Shown one piece after another: positions 48,671 to 57,681 of a stretch of 64,000 nt of DNA. The position numbers and the translations under genes were made by a program. The DNA comes from Cryobacterium glaciale (GTDB lineage: Bacteria > Actinomycetota > Actinomycetes > Actinomycetales > Microbacteriaceae): the NCBI RefSeq assembly GCF_004402535.1, contig NZ_SOEY01000018.1, positions 186,001 through 250,000 of the forward strand. Direction: 5' to 3'. The first letter of the stretch is position 1; each line of letters opens with the position of its first letter. The notes below the pieces were generated by a model. It did not search any database. It saw only the letters and a program-made list of their open reading frames with translations, and had not been told where the DNA came from.

Positions 48671-51657
48671 CGGGTTGCTCCTCCGTTCGGGGCCTCGTGC
48701 AGGGGATGAATGCTCAGGCCGGCGGCTGTGTCTGTGGCAGGCTCAGCGTCGTCGGGGGCTGGCCGCGGGCCGATCTCGTCGGCTTCACTCTGCCGGTCTA
48801 TCTCGCTGCCGAGGCTGCGCAGAATGTCGTAGGTGAGGCCGATGACGACGAGGTAGACGCCGATGTCAAAAATGGTCGAGGTGCCGAACGACAGGTCGCC
48901 GAGCACCGGCACGGTCGCCGTGAAGTAGGCCGATTCCAGCGGGATCCCGTCGAAGAACAGGGAGACGACGGCCATGCCCACGGCGAGGATGACGCCGAGA
49001 CCGAGGAGCTTGCCCGGGTCGATCGGTGCCGCTTCGCTCAGCTCGTAGCGTCCACCGGCCAGGTAGCGGGCCACAAGGGCGAGGCCCGCGAGCAGTCCGC
49101 CAGCGAAACCGCCGCCTGGCAGGTTGTGGCCGGCGAAGAGCAGGTAGATCGACACGATCATGGCCGGGTGGAACAGCAACCGCACGAGCACTTCGATGAG
49201 GATCGACCGGTTGCGCGGGTCGTTCTTGCGGCCGGCGAGCAAAAACGCCTGCCGCGTGACGGCGTGGCCCTCGCTGGAGAGTTCGGGGTCGGCGACGACG
49301 CGGCGCCGGTTGGCGCCGGAGCGCAGGCTGCGGGATTCTTTCAGGCGCGGCACGACCGAATTGCGGCCGGACACGAACAACAGGCTCGCGACGCCGGTCG
49401 CGACGACGATGAGCACCGACACCTCGCCCATGGTGTCCCAGGCCCGAATGTCCACGAGCATCACGTTGACGATGTTGTCGCCGTGGCCGTCGTCGACCGA
49501 GAGCCGCGGCAGGGCGCCGGCGATGCTCGCGAAGTCCCGCGCCCCGAGTGCGATGAAACCGATCGTGCCCATGACGAGGCCGACCAGGCTGCCGATCAGA
49601 AGACGGCGTTTGCGACGCACCGGCTTGTTGTGCTGGGCGATATTCGCCGGCAGCCGCCGCAGCACGAGCACGAAGATCACCAGGGTGATCGATTCGACCA
49701 GCGCCTGGGTGAGGGCGAGGTCGGGGGCGCCGTGAAAGGCGAACAGGGCGACGAGGCCGTAGCCGGTGACGCCGGCGAGGATGACGGCGGTCATCCGCTG
49801 CCCGACCCGAGCCGCCATCACCGCGCAGATGCCCATAATCAGGGCGATGAGCACCTGGCCGGGGTAGTCCCAGAGCACGATCGCGTCGGGCCAGGTACGG
49901 TTAACGAACGCCGCGAAGCCGAGGGCAAGCACGAACACGGTGAGAATCGTGCCGAGGTACTGCGGCAGGCCGCCCTGCTGGGCGAAATGGGTGACTCTGG
50001 CCGCGACGCGGTCGACACTGCGGATGGCCTTGCCGTAGCCGCGGCCGGCATCGATGTAGTCGGGCACCTTCGACTGCAGCCGTGACACCCCTCGGCGCAC
50101 GCGGAACAGCAGTGCGCCGAGCAGTAGAACGACTGCGCTGAGGTAGAGGGCAGGCTCAAGCCCGTGCCAGAACGCGAGGTGGTACGGCGGTTCAGTGAGA
50201 CTGCCGGCGCCAGGTACCGAGTCGGCGTAGGGGGCGAGCAGCGGGTCGAGCACCGAAGCGAAGAGTCCGAGGCCGATGGTCGCCACGGTGAGCACTCCCG
50301 GGGCGAGCAGGGTGTCCCAGGGACTCGCGTGCAGCACGGTGGCCGGCTGTTCCTTGCGCGTTCCGAAGGCTCCCCAAAAGAAACGGATGCTGTACGCCAC
50401 CGTGAGCACGGATCCCACGGCCGTGCCGATCAGCGCAGCGTAGCCCCAGCCGGACCCGCCGACGCCGGCGTCGAGCAGCGAGGTGAACACGGCCTCTTTG
50501 GCGACGAAGCCGAACAACGGCGGCAGGCCGGCCATCGAGGCGACCGCCACGAGCGCGATGACGGCCAGTGCCGGGGCGCTGCGGCCGACGCCGCTGAGCT
50601 TGCGCCAGTCGCGGGTACCGGCGCGATGGTCGATGACCCCGACCACGAGGAAGAGTGTGGCCTTGTACAGGGCGTGCGCGAGCAGTAGGGCGGCCCCGGC
50701 GAGGGCGGTGTCGCGGGTATTGAAGCCGATCGCGATCATGAGAAAGCCGAGCTGGCTGACGGTGCCGTAGGCCAGCAGAAGTTTGAGGTCGTACTGGCGC
50801 AGCGCCCGCCAGGCGCCGACGACCATGGTCCAGACGCCCAGGGTCACGAGCACCGGCAGCCAGCCGTCGCTGTCCGCGTAGCCGGGGGCGAGGCGGGCGA
50901 CGATGTAGATGCCGGCCTTGACCATCGCGGCGGCGTGCAGGTAGGCACTGACCGGGGTCGGTGCGGCCATCGCGGCGGGCAGCCAGAAGTGGAACGGCAC
51001 GAGCGCCGACTTCGAGAGCGCCCCGACCAGGATGAGCAGAACCGCCCAGGTACCCATCGGGCCGGTCACCGGGTTGGCCACGATGGAGGCGAGGCTCGTG
51101 GTGCCGGCGGCGACGGAGATCATCACGACGCCCACGAGCATGACCAGGCCGCCGAACGTCGTCACGATCAGGGCCTGCAGGGCGGCGCCGCGGCTCTCGC
51201 GTTTGTGGGTGTAGTGCCCGATCAGCAGGTAGGACAGCACGCTCGTGACTTCCCAGAACATGAACATGATCACGAGGTCATCGGCGGTGACGAGGCCGTA
51301 CATGGTGCCGGCGAAGGCGAGCAGCAGGGCGGCGAACCGGCCGAGGCTCGGTTCGTCGTCGGTGAAATAGCGGGCGCAATAGACGAGCACGAGGGCGCCG
51401 ACGCCCGTCACGACGAGGGCCAGCAGCCAGGCCAGGGTGTCGACTCGAAAGGAGAGACTGATGCCGAGCTGCGGAATCCACGGGATCGACTGGGTTACGG
51501 CCCCGCCAGCGGTGACCGTGGCGGTCTGGGTGAGCGTGTACCCGAAGGCGCCGGCCGGCAGCAGGGCGATCAGGTAGAAGACGCGGGTGCCCAGATGTCG
51601 GGTGAGCCACGGCGTGAGCACCGACAAGACGATGAATGCGAGGAGGAATGGAACCAT
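48667..51657 (-). CDS. mrpA: Mrp antiporter subunit A, with B domain fused
   Basis: A 996-residue membrane protein; complex I ND5-like over ~770 residues, then a MrpB domain (NVMLVDIRAWDTMGEVSVLIV; ILIEVLVRLLFHPAMIVSIYLLFAGHNLPGGGFAGGLLAG). There is no separate mrpB gene, so the operon order is A(B)CDEFG. Key ND5 blocks: FMFWEVTSVLSYLLIGHY, SKSALVPFHFWLPAAMAAPTPVSAYLHAA. Start ATG 51657 with GGAGG 4 bases before. The complex exports Na+ against H+ and aids pH and salt tolerance. Confidence 0.96.
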   Translation of the reverse strand: MVPFLLAFIVLSVLTPWLTRHLGTRVFYLIALLPAGAFGYTLTQTATVTAGGAVTQSIPWIPQLGISLSFRVDTLAWLLALVVTGVGALVLVYCARYFTDDEPSLGRFAALLLAFAGTMYGLVTADDLVIMFMFWEVTSVLSYLLIGHYTHKRESRGAALQALIVTTFGGLVMLVGVVMISVAAGTTSLASIVANPVTGPMGTWAVLLILVGALSKSALVPFHFWLPAAMAAPTPVSAYLHAAAMVKAGIYIVARLAPGYADSDGWLPVLVTLGVWTMVVGAWRALRQYDLKLLLAYGTVSQLGFLMIAIGFNTRDTALAGAALLLAHALYKATLFLVVGVIDHRAGTRDWRKLSGVGRSAPALAVIALVAVASMAGLPPLFGFVAKEAVFTSLLDAGVGGSGWGYAALIGTAVGSVLTVAYSIRFFWGAFGTRKEQPATVLHASPWDTLLAPGVLTVATIGLGLFASVLDPLLAPYADSVPGAGSLTEPPYHLAFWHGLEPALYLSAVVLLLGALLFRVRRGVSRLQSKVPDYIDAGRGYGKAIRSVDRVAARVTHFAQQGGLPQYLGTILTVFVLALGFAAFVNRTWPDAIVLWDYPGQVLIALIMGICAVMAARVGQRMTAVILAGVTGYGLVALFAFHGAPDLALTQALVESITLVIFVLVLRRLPANIAQHNKPVRRKRRLLIGSLVGLVMGTIGFIALGARDFASIAGALPRLSVDDGHGDNIVNVMLVDIRAWDTMGEVSVLIVVATGVASLLFVSGRNSVVPRLKESRSLRSGANRRRVVADPELSSEGHAVTRQAFLLAGRKNDPRNRSILIEVLVRLLFHPAMIVSIYLLFAGHNLPGGGFAGGLLAGLALVARYLAGGRYELSEAAPIDPGKLLGLGVILAVGMAVVSLFFDGIPLESAYFTATVPVLGDLSFGTSTIFDIGVYLVVIGLTYDILRSLGSEIDRQSEADEIGPRPAPDDAEPATDTAAGLSIHPLHEAPNGGATR

Positions 51658-51668
51658 GCGTCCTCCAG

Positions 51669-51696
51669 GCTTGTCAGGTCGGGCTTGTCAGGTCGG
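51669..51696. repeat. Tandem 14-bp repeat before the mrp operon
   Basis: GCTTGTCAGGTCGG is repeated exactly at 51669-51682 and 51683-51696, 11 bases before mrpA. It could be a regulator site or leader repeat. Confidence 0.5.
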
Positions 51697-51752
51697 GGTG
51701 TGAAGGTCTAGTCTACCCGCCGACCGGCGGCCCCCTGACGGGGTTGGCCCAA

Positions 51753-53012
51753 TCAGGCTCGACCGCGCCGGTGGGCCAGACGGTCGGTGACGATCACCAG
51801 CGCGAGGGCCACGACCAGCAATCCCACGTAGACGATCGGCACCAGCTCGAGGCCGACACTGTCGATCAGCACCGCCCCGAGCAGGGCGCCGCCGCCGATT
51901 CCGGCGTTGAACGCGGTGGTGTAGAAGGCACTCGCGGTATCGCGGATTTGCGGGGACGCGGCGTGCAGCATTCGGGTCTGCATGAGTGGGGGGAGCATGC
52001 CGAACGCCATCCCCCAGAGCACGAACGCGATTAGCGCGACGGGCAGGGTAGCCGTGAACATCGCGAGCAGCGTCACGCTGAGGGCGGCGACCGCGAGGCC
52101 GAGGATCAAGCCGAGGCTCGGGCGCGGGCCGAAGATCGTGCCGACGAACACCAGGCCGACCGCGCCGGCCACGCCGTAGGCGAAGAGCAGCGGGGCAACG
52201 AGACCCAGGTCGACGCCGAGCCCGTCGAGCAAGAAGGGTGCAATGTAGGTGTAGAAGCTGTAATGACCGATCATGGTGATGCCGGTGATGATGCAGATCA
52301 GCACGACCGCCGGCACGGTCGCGTCGCGCGGGGATTTCGTCAGCGATTTGGCAGCGGATGCCGGCGCGCCGGTCGAGTATCGCGCCACCGGTGGCAGAAA
52401 CTTCCAGACCAGTACCGCGCCGACGAGCATCAGGGCGGCGAGCACGACGAAGGAGAGCCGCCAGCCGAGCAGGTGCCCGCCCGCGGTGCCGAGCGGCACC
52501 CCGAAGACGAAGGCGAGCGTGCCGCCCGCGACGGTGATCGAGACGGCGCGACCGATCTGGACTTTCGGCACGAGGTGCCCGGCGTAGGCGCCGACCACCG
52601 ACCAGAACAGGCCGTGCGCGACTCCGCCGAGCACCCGAGCGGCGACGACGAACTCATAGGTCGGAGCGACGGCGGTGAGGATGTTGCTCACCGCGAAGAT
52701 GATGAGTACCACGATGATGAGGCCATGCCGCGGAAAACGGCGGGTCCAGATGGCCACCGGCGCGCTCGTGAGCACCACCGTGAACGCGAACCAGGAGACG
52801 AGCAGCCCGATCTGCGACTCGGTCACATCGAGGCTGCGACTCATTTCGGGGAGCAGGCCGGTCGGCAGCATTTCGCTGGTGACCGAAAGAAAAACGGCTG
52901 CGGACAGGGTGATCAGCCCCACCCAGGGGAACGGAGTCGGGGGTCCGGTCTTCGCGGCGGGTACGGCGGGGATCGATCCGGTGGGCAGAAAAATATTGGC
53001 GGTGTTGGTCAT
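51753..53012 (-). CDS. MFS transporter (AraJ-like)
   Basis: A 419-residue transporter of 12 helices. SEMLPTGLLPEMSRSLDVTESQIGLLVSWF is the family start of sugar or drug exporters of the AraJ/NepI type; RVLGGVAHGLFWSVVGAYA and GTAGGHLLGWRLSF follow. ATG 53012 chosen since MTNTANIFLPT matches the domain; an ATG 15 codons earlier is possible. Substrate unknown. Divergent from purU. Confidence 0.88.
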   Translation of the reverse strand: MTNTANIFLPTGSIPAVPAAKTGPPTPFPWVGLITLSAAVFLSVTSEMLPTGLLPEMSRSLDVTESQIGLLVSWFAFTVVLTSAPVAIWTRRFPRHGLIIVVLIIFAVSNILTAVAPTYEFVVAARVLGGVAHGLFWSVVGAYAGHLVPKVQIGRAVSITVAGGTLAFVFGVPLGTAGGHLLGWRLSFVVLAALMLVGAVLVWKFLPPVARYSTGAPASAAKSLTKSPRDATVPAVVLICIITGITMIGHYSFYTYIAPFLLDGLGVDLGLVAPLLFAYGVAGAVGLVFVGTIFGPRPSLGLILGLAVAALSVTLLAMFTATLPVALIAFVLWGMAFGMLPPLMQTRMLHAASPQIRDTASAFYTTAFNAGIGGGALLGAVLIDSVGLELVPIVYVGLLVVALALVIVTDRLAHRRGRA

Positions 53013-53209
53013 GGCTGCATTCGAAACTGGCAAGTCGGGGTCGACCGGTGGGACCATTCACACCGAGATCGAAGCCACTCGACTACGCGCCGACGTGCGC
53101 GCCCGGGGCCGACTTGTTCAGTGCGACCAACACGTAGTCTACCCAAACTGGCTGTCGCGGCAACTGAGCGGGCCGCGGCATCCGCTCGCGTGCCGGGTAT
53201 TCTGAGCCA

Positions 53210-54070
53210 ATGACTTCTTCGACCCCGCATCACTGGGTAATCACGCTGGTCTGTGCCGACCAGCCCGGCATCGTGCACGCCGTCAGCGGCGCGATCGTGC
53301 AGGCGAACGGCAACATCTCGGAGAGCCAGCAGTTCTCCAGCGATGACACCGGACGCTTCTTCATGCGGCTGCAGGTGCAGTCGCCGGCGACCCGGCCCGA
53401 GCTCGAGGCGGCGCTCGCGCCGGTGATCGACCGCTACCAGGCGATGTCGATCATCGACGTCGTCGGGCGTCCGCTGCGCACGCTCGTGCTCGCGTCATCG
53501 GCCGGACACTGCGTGAACGACCTGCTGTTTCGGCAGCGCGGCGGGCAGATTCCGGTAGAGATTCCGCTCGTACTGAGCAACCACGGCACGCTGCGCGACC
53601 TGGTCGGGTTCTACGGGGTGCCGTTCGAGTCGCTGCCCATAACGGATGCCGCCAGCAAGGCCAACTTCGAGGCGCGCGTGCTCGAGGCGGTCGACGAACT
53701 TGATATCGAGCTCGTCGTGCTCGCCCGCTACATGCAGATTCTGTCGCCGGAACTCTGTGCGCGGCTCAGCGGGCGGGCGATCAACATTCATCACTCGTTC
53801 CTGCCGGGGTTCAAGGGCGCGAACCCGTACCGCCAGGCGCACGCCCGCGGCGTGAAGCTCATCGGGGCGACGGCGCACTTCGTGACCGGTGACCTCGACG
53901 AGGGTCCCATCATCGAGCAGAACGTGGTGCGGGTCGACCACTCGCGCACCCCCGCAGAGCTCATCTCGATCGGGCAGGATGAGGAGAGCCGCACGCTCAC
54001 CCAGGCGGTGAAGTGGTTCGCCGAGAACCGGGTGCTGCTCGACGGTGCCCGCACGATCATCTTCAAGTAG
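53210..54070 (+). CDS. purU: Formyltetrahydrofolate deformylase
   Basis: A 286-residue enzyme that hydrolyses 10-formyl-THF to THF and formate, balancing one-carbon pools. N-terminal ACT domain (WVITLVCADQPGIVHAVSGAI), then a formyltransferase fold: INIHHSFLPGFKGANPYRQAHARGVKLIGATAHF with the catalytic His and a later DEGPIIEQNVVRVDH. Start ATG 53210. Ends 13 bases before a GGGCCC palindrome. Confidence 0.95.
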   Translation: MTSSTPHHWVITLVCADQPGIVHAVSGAIVQANGNISESQQFSSDDTGRFFMRLQVQSPATRPELEAALAPVIDRYQAMSIIDVVGRPLRTLVLASSAGHCVNDLLFRQRGGQIPVEIPLVLSNHGTLRDLVGFYGVPFESLPITDAASKANFEARVLEAVDELDIELVVLARYMQILSPELCARLSGRAINIHHSFLPGFKGANPYRQAHARGVKLIGATAHFVTGDLDEGPIIEQNVVRVDHSRTPAELISIGQDEESRTLTQAVKWFAENRVLLDGARTIIFK

Positions 54071-54082
54071 TAGTTTTTTGTG

Positions 54083-54151
54083 CCCGGGCCCGGGCCCGGA
54101 AACTGGGCCCATGATCTATCGTGGGCCCGCTTTCCGGGCCCGGGCCCCGTC
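54083..54151. repeat. GGGCCC palindromic repeat
   Basis: CCCGGGCCCGGGCCCGG AAACT, GGGCCCATGATCTATCGT GGGCCC, GCTTTCCGGGCCCGGGCCCC. It is preceded by TAGTTTTTTG after the purU stop. Confidence 0.88.
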
Positions 54152-54186
54152 CGCAGGGCGGCAGAGCGCATCGCTAAGATTGATGG

Positions 54187-54543
54187 GTGACAGATACGCG
54201 CGAACTGCCGAAAATCGGCCCCAATGACATGCTTCGGTTCGTGCTCGAACTCTTCGCCTTCATCAGCCTCGGAATCTGGGGCTTCGTCGCCTGGCCTCTC
54301 CCCTGGCCCGGCGTGCTGTTCGGCTTGGCCACCCCCGCCTTCGCTATTCTGATCTGGGCACTGTTCCGGTCGCCGAAGGCCGTTTTTCGCCTCGACGCGT
54401 TCGGTAAGGCCTTCATCGAGATCGCCATCTTCGGATCGGCCGCGATCGCCTGGTGGGACCTCGGCTTCCCCATCATCACCGTGATCTTCGCCGTCATCGC
54501 CACCGTGAGCGGTGTCATCTCGGGGCGCAAAGAGCTGCGTTAG
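54187..54543 (+). CDS. YrdB (DUF2568) family small membrane protein
   Basis: A 118-residue protein with four helices (LELFAFISLGIWGFVAWPL, GVLFGLATPAFAILIWALF, IEIAIFGSAAIAWW, IITVIFAVIATVSGVISG), matching DUF2568/YrdB. Start GTG 54187. Function unknown. Convergent with the esterase, stops overlapping by four bases. Confidence 0.8.
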   Translation: MTDTRELPKIGPNDMLRFVLELFAFISLGIWGFVAWPLPWPGVLFGLATPAFAILIWALFRSPKAVFRLDAFGKAFIEIAIFGSAAIAWWDLGFPIITVIFAVIATVSGVISGRKELR

Positions 54544-55190
54544 GCCAACCACTTCACGGCGGCGGCGACATCGGTTTTCGCGATACCGTGCCCTCCGGGC
54601 CGCAGCACCTGCTCCACCCGTGCGCCGCCCTGTTCGAGCACGGTGACCAGCCTCTGCACACTCGGCAGCGGCGCCATCGGGTCACTTTCCCCGTTCACCA
54701 GCAACAGAGCGGATGCTGCCAGGTCTCCGGCAGCGACCCGTGCGGCGGTCGTGCCCTCCCCTCCGGCGGGCAGACCGTCGAGCGGATGCATGCCGGAGAA
54801 CGCGATCACCCGCGCCAGCACCTCGGGGCGCAGCAGCGCCAGGGCGAGGGCGATGTTGGCGCCGTTTGAGAATCCGACGGCGACCATCGGGCGATCGCCC
54901 AACTCGTAGCGGTCACGCGCCCAGACCAGGAACCCGGCGAGGTCGTCGGCCCGGCGAGCGACGTCGTCGGTGTCGAAGACCCCCTCCGACAGGCGTCGGA
55001 ACCAGCGGTTCATGCCATTCTCCTGAACCCGCCCGCGCGGGGCGAGCACGGCGGCTGTGGGGTCGAGCGCTGCGGCCAGGCGGCTGATCTGCTGCTCGTC
55101 GCCGCCGGTCCCGTGCAGCATGAGCAGTACGGGTGCGTCGGCCGAACCGGAGCGAAACAGGTGCGGCCACTCGGCATTCGCGGCGCTCAT
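54540..55190 (-). CDS. Carboxylesterase/phospholipase-like hydrolase (MhqD type)
   Basis: A 216-residue alpha/beta hydrolase: LLMLHGTGGDEQQIS, RGRVQENGMNRWFRR, nucleophile VAVGFSNGANIALAL, Asp in NGESDPMAP, His in RPGGHGIAKTD. ATG at 55190 starts the homology. It lies 34 bases after a ring-cleaving dioxygenase gene. In Bacillus, mhqD-mhqE/O pairs deal with hydroquinones and are under MhqR. Confidence 0.88.
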   Translation of the reverse strand: MSAANAEWPHLFRSGSADAPVLLMLHGTGGDEQQISRLAAALDPTAAVLAPRGRVQENGMNRWFRRLSEGVFDTDDVARRADDLAGFLVWARDRYELGDRPMVAVGFSNGANIALALALLRPEVLARVIAFSGMHPLDGLPAGGEGTTAARVAAGDLAASALLLVNGESDPMAPLPSVQRLVTVLEQGGARVEQVLRPGGHGIAKTDVAAAVKWLA

Positions 55191-55224
55191 TCGAGCCGAC
55201 CGCTCATCGACTGCGCGGCGACAC

Positions 55225-56232
55225 TCATTCGGCGGCCGAGGCGGATGCTGCAACCGGCGCCGCAGCATCCGCTACGCCGGGGTTGTTCTCGGCGGGCACC
55301 CGAACGGGCAGGACCGAATTCTCGATGGCCTCACGATTGGGCTCGAGCCACGGTGGAAGTTTGAGCGACCGGCCGAGCTCGAGCAGCGGCTCGTCGATGT
55401 CGAATCCGGGGGTGTCCGTGGCGATTTCGAACAGAACCCCGCCGGGTTCGCGAAAGTAGATCGAGGTGAAGTAGTCGCGGTCGAGAATGGCCGTGACGCC
55501 GTAGCCGCGGTCGACGAGTTGCTCCCGCCACACTTTCTGGGTGGCCCGATCGGGCACCCGGAAGGCCACGTGGTGCACGGAGCCGCCGGCGGTCAAGCCC
55601 CGCTCGCCGGAGGTGTCGGCAAGGATATCAACGAGGTTTCCGGCCGCCCCATCGCCGGCGCCGACACGAATGCGACCGTCCGTTTCGGAGATCACGTGCA
55701 TGCCGAGGTCGGCCGTGAGTACCTGCACGGTCTTCGCCGGATCGACCACGGAGAGCACCGAGGAGTGCTGCCCGCGAACGGCGAACTCGGCGGGAACGGA
55801 TGCGGAATCCCAGGGATTGCGCGGATCCACCGTCGACGACGCCACGAGGTCGATCTGCAGCCCGTCGGGGTCGCGCAGCGAGAGGCGTTCCTCGTGTGAG
55901 GAGCGGCCCGTGATCGCGGCTTCCACTCCGATTTTCGCGAAGTGGTCCTTCCACCAGCCGAGGCTACCGGCCGGAACCGAGAACGCGGTCGTCGTCGACT
56001 GGCCGGCGCCGATGCGCCCGCTACGGATGCCGGTCCACGGAAAGAAGGTGAGGAGCGATCCTGGGCGGCCGGAATCGTCGCCGTAGTAGAGGTGATACGT
56101 GCCCGGGTCGTCGAAATTGACGGTTCTCTTGACCAAGCGCAGGCCGAGCCCGGTCACGTAGAAGTCGATGTTGCGCTGCGGGGCCCCCGCAATCGCGGTG
56201 ACGTGGTGCAGTCCGCTGGTCTGGACGGTCAT
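55225..56232 (-). CDS. Ring-cleaving dioxygenase (MhqO type)
   Basis: A 335-residue two-module vicinal oxygen chelate protein. Metal ligands: His in GLHHVTAIAGAPQRN, His in SVHHVAFRVPD, and Glu in PGGVLFEIATDTPGF. TVNFDDPGTYHLYYGD is typical of MhqO/YkcA. Start ATG 56232 with AAGGAG 7 bases upstream. It likely opens (hydro)quinone rings. A strong dyad lies 31 bases upstream. Confidence 0.9.
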   Translation of the reverse strand: MTVQTSGLHHVTAIAGAPQRNIDFYVTGLGLRLVKRTVNFDDPGTYHLYYGDDSGRPGSLLTFFPWTGIRSGRIGAGQSTTTAFSVPAGSLGWWKDHFAKIGVEAAITGRSSHEERLSLRDPDGLQIDLVASSTVDPRNPWDSASVPAEFAVRGQHSSVLSVVDPAKTVQVLTADLGMHVISETDGRIRVGAGDGAAGNLVDILADTSGERGLTAGGSVHHVAFRVPDRATQKVWREQLVDRGYGVTAILDRDYFTSIYFREPGGVLFEIATDTPGFDIDEPLLELGRSLKLPPWLEPNREAIENSVLPVRVPAENNPGVADAAAPVAASASAAE

Positions 56233-56262
56233 AGGTCTTCTCCTTTGGCGAATCAATCGTTC

Positions 56263-56288
56263 GATATTCATGCAAACGCATGTATATC
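56263..56288. promoter_or_regulatory. Operator dyad upstream of the dioxygenase operon
   Basis: GATATTCATGC-AAAC-GCATGTATATC; the arms match in 10 of 11 positions. It suits a MarR/MhqR-type dimer. The core recurs at 44072 before the LLM gene. No regulator of this class is in the window. Confidence 0.7.
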
Positions 56289-56308
56289 GGATTTCATTCC
56301 CCAGATTT

Positions 56309-57550
56309 TCAGACGCGTCGTTCCGTCGGCATCCGCAGCGCGTAGGCGGCCGCTAAGAGCAGGAAGACCCCGCCGACAGCGAACCCGGCCGAGAACGAGA
56401 AGGTGTCAACGAGCAGGCCGGCAACCAGCGGACCGACGATGGCACCGGCATCCGCGCACATCGAGAACACTGACACCGGCCGGCCCCCGCGCGCGCCGGC
56501 GGCGTCGCCCACCGCTGCGGCGGGCGCGGTGCCCATGAACGCGGCGGCGACCCCGTAAACGCAGAGCAGGGCACCGAGCACCCAGATATTCGGCGCGAAC
56601 GAGATGGCCACAATCGTCAAACCAGCCACAGCGAAAGCCCCGATGATGGCCGGTTTCCGCCCGACGGTATCGACAAACCGGGCGGCCGGAGCAAGCGCCA
56701 GCGCCTGCGCTACCGCCGCAGCGGCGAGGGCGATGCCGGTCCACGAGCTCGTACCGCCGAGCACCACGACGACGAACAGCGGAATGAGCGTCGTGCGCAC
56801 CCCGAGCGAGGTCCAGCCCTGGGCGAAGTTGGCGAGGCATGCCGCGCGAAAACGCTCGTCGCGCAACACGGTGCGAAACGGCGTGCGCACAGCGGATGCG
56901 TCCGCGCCGGCCAGCGCGCTGCCCCGCCCGCCCGAGCGCAGCAGGAACAGACCAACCAGGCCGGCCACCGTCAGGGTACCGGCATAAAAGAAAAACGGAG
57001 CGGTGAGTGAGATGGTGGCGAGGAGACTACCGATCGCGGGGCCGGCCATGCCGCCGATCAGAAACCCGCCCTGGTAAAAGCCGATCGCGCGCGCGCGACG
57101 GCCCGGCTCGGCCGTGCGCAGCAGCAGCGTCATCGCCGACACCGAGAACATGGCCGAGCCGATGCCGCCCGCGCCGCGCAGCAGCAACAGTTGCAGGTAG
57201 CTATCGGCGGCGCCGACCAATCCGCTCGAGAGCGCCACGATCCCGATGCCGACGGCGAGCACGGTGCGCTCCCCCGCCCAGTCGATCAGGCGACCGCAAG
57301 CGGGGCTGAACACAAAACGCATGAGCGCGAAGGCCGAGACGACCGCACCGACCTCGAGGTTGCCCACCCCGAAGCTCTGTACATACACCGGAAGCACCGG
57401 AACGACGACGCCGAACCCGACCATCACGAAGAACGCGATGACGCCGAGCACGATCACGTCGCGATTCAGTCGGGGCTTCGGGCTGGCTGGGCTCCGTTCG
57501 GGTACAGCGGATGCCCAGGGTCGCCCCCGCATCCATCCCGCCACTCGCAT
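56309..57550 (-). CDS. MFS transporter
   Basis: A 413-residue transporter. FVMVGFGVVVPVLPVYVQSFG, then FVFSPACGRLIDWAGERTVL with the loop motif, RGAGGIGSAMFSVSAMTLLLR and IGFYQGGFLIGGMAGPAIGSLL typical of drug:H+ antiporters (12 helices). It is upstream of the dioxygenase operon on the same strand, with the operator dyad between, so it might be a drug or quinone exporter. The N-terminal ~28 residues are outside the fold. Confidence 0.87.
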   Translation of the reverse strand: MRVAGWMRGRPWASAVPERSPASPKPRLNRDVIVLGVIAFFVMVGFGVVVPVLPVYVQSFGVGNLEVGAVVSAFALMRFVFSPACGRLIDWAGERTVLAVGIGIVALSSGLVGAADSYLQLLLLRGAGGIGSAMFSVSAMTLLLRTAEPGRRARAIGFYQGGFLIGGMAGPAIGSLLATISLTAPFFFYAGTLTVAGLVGLFLLRSGGRGSALAGADASAVRTPFRTVLRDERFRAACLANFAQGWTSLGVRTTLIPLFVVVVLGGTSSWTGIALAAAAVAQALALAPAARFVDTVGRKPAIIGAFAVAGLTIVAISFAPNIWVLGALLCVYGVAAAFMGTAPAAAVGDAAGARGGRPVSVFSMCADAGAIVGPLVAGLLVDTFSFSAGFAVGGVFLLLAAAYALRMPTERRV

Positions 57551-57594
57551 CCCTCCAGCCTAAACTGCCGCGCTGGGCACCCGTTCCCTCCGTC

Positions 57595-57660
57595 GGGCCC
57601 ACCTTACGAAACCGGGCCCATGAGCTATCATGGGCCCGGTTTCCGGGCCCGGGCCCGGTC
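57595..57660. repeat. GGGCCC palindromic repeat
   Basis: GGGCCC-ACCTTACGAAACC, then GGGCCCATGA-GCTA-TCATGGGCCC (10-bp perfect stem), GG and TTTCCGGGCCCGGGCCCGG. Lies between the MFS start and the subtilase stop. Confidence 0.9.
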
Positions 57661-57681
57661 AGCACTACCGCACGCGCGGGG

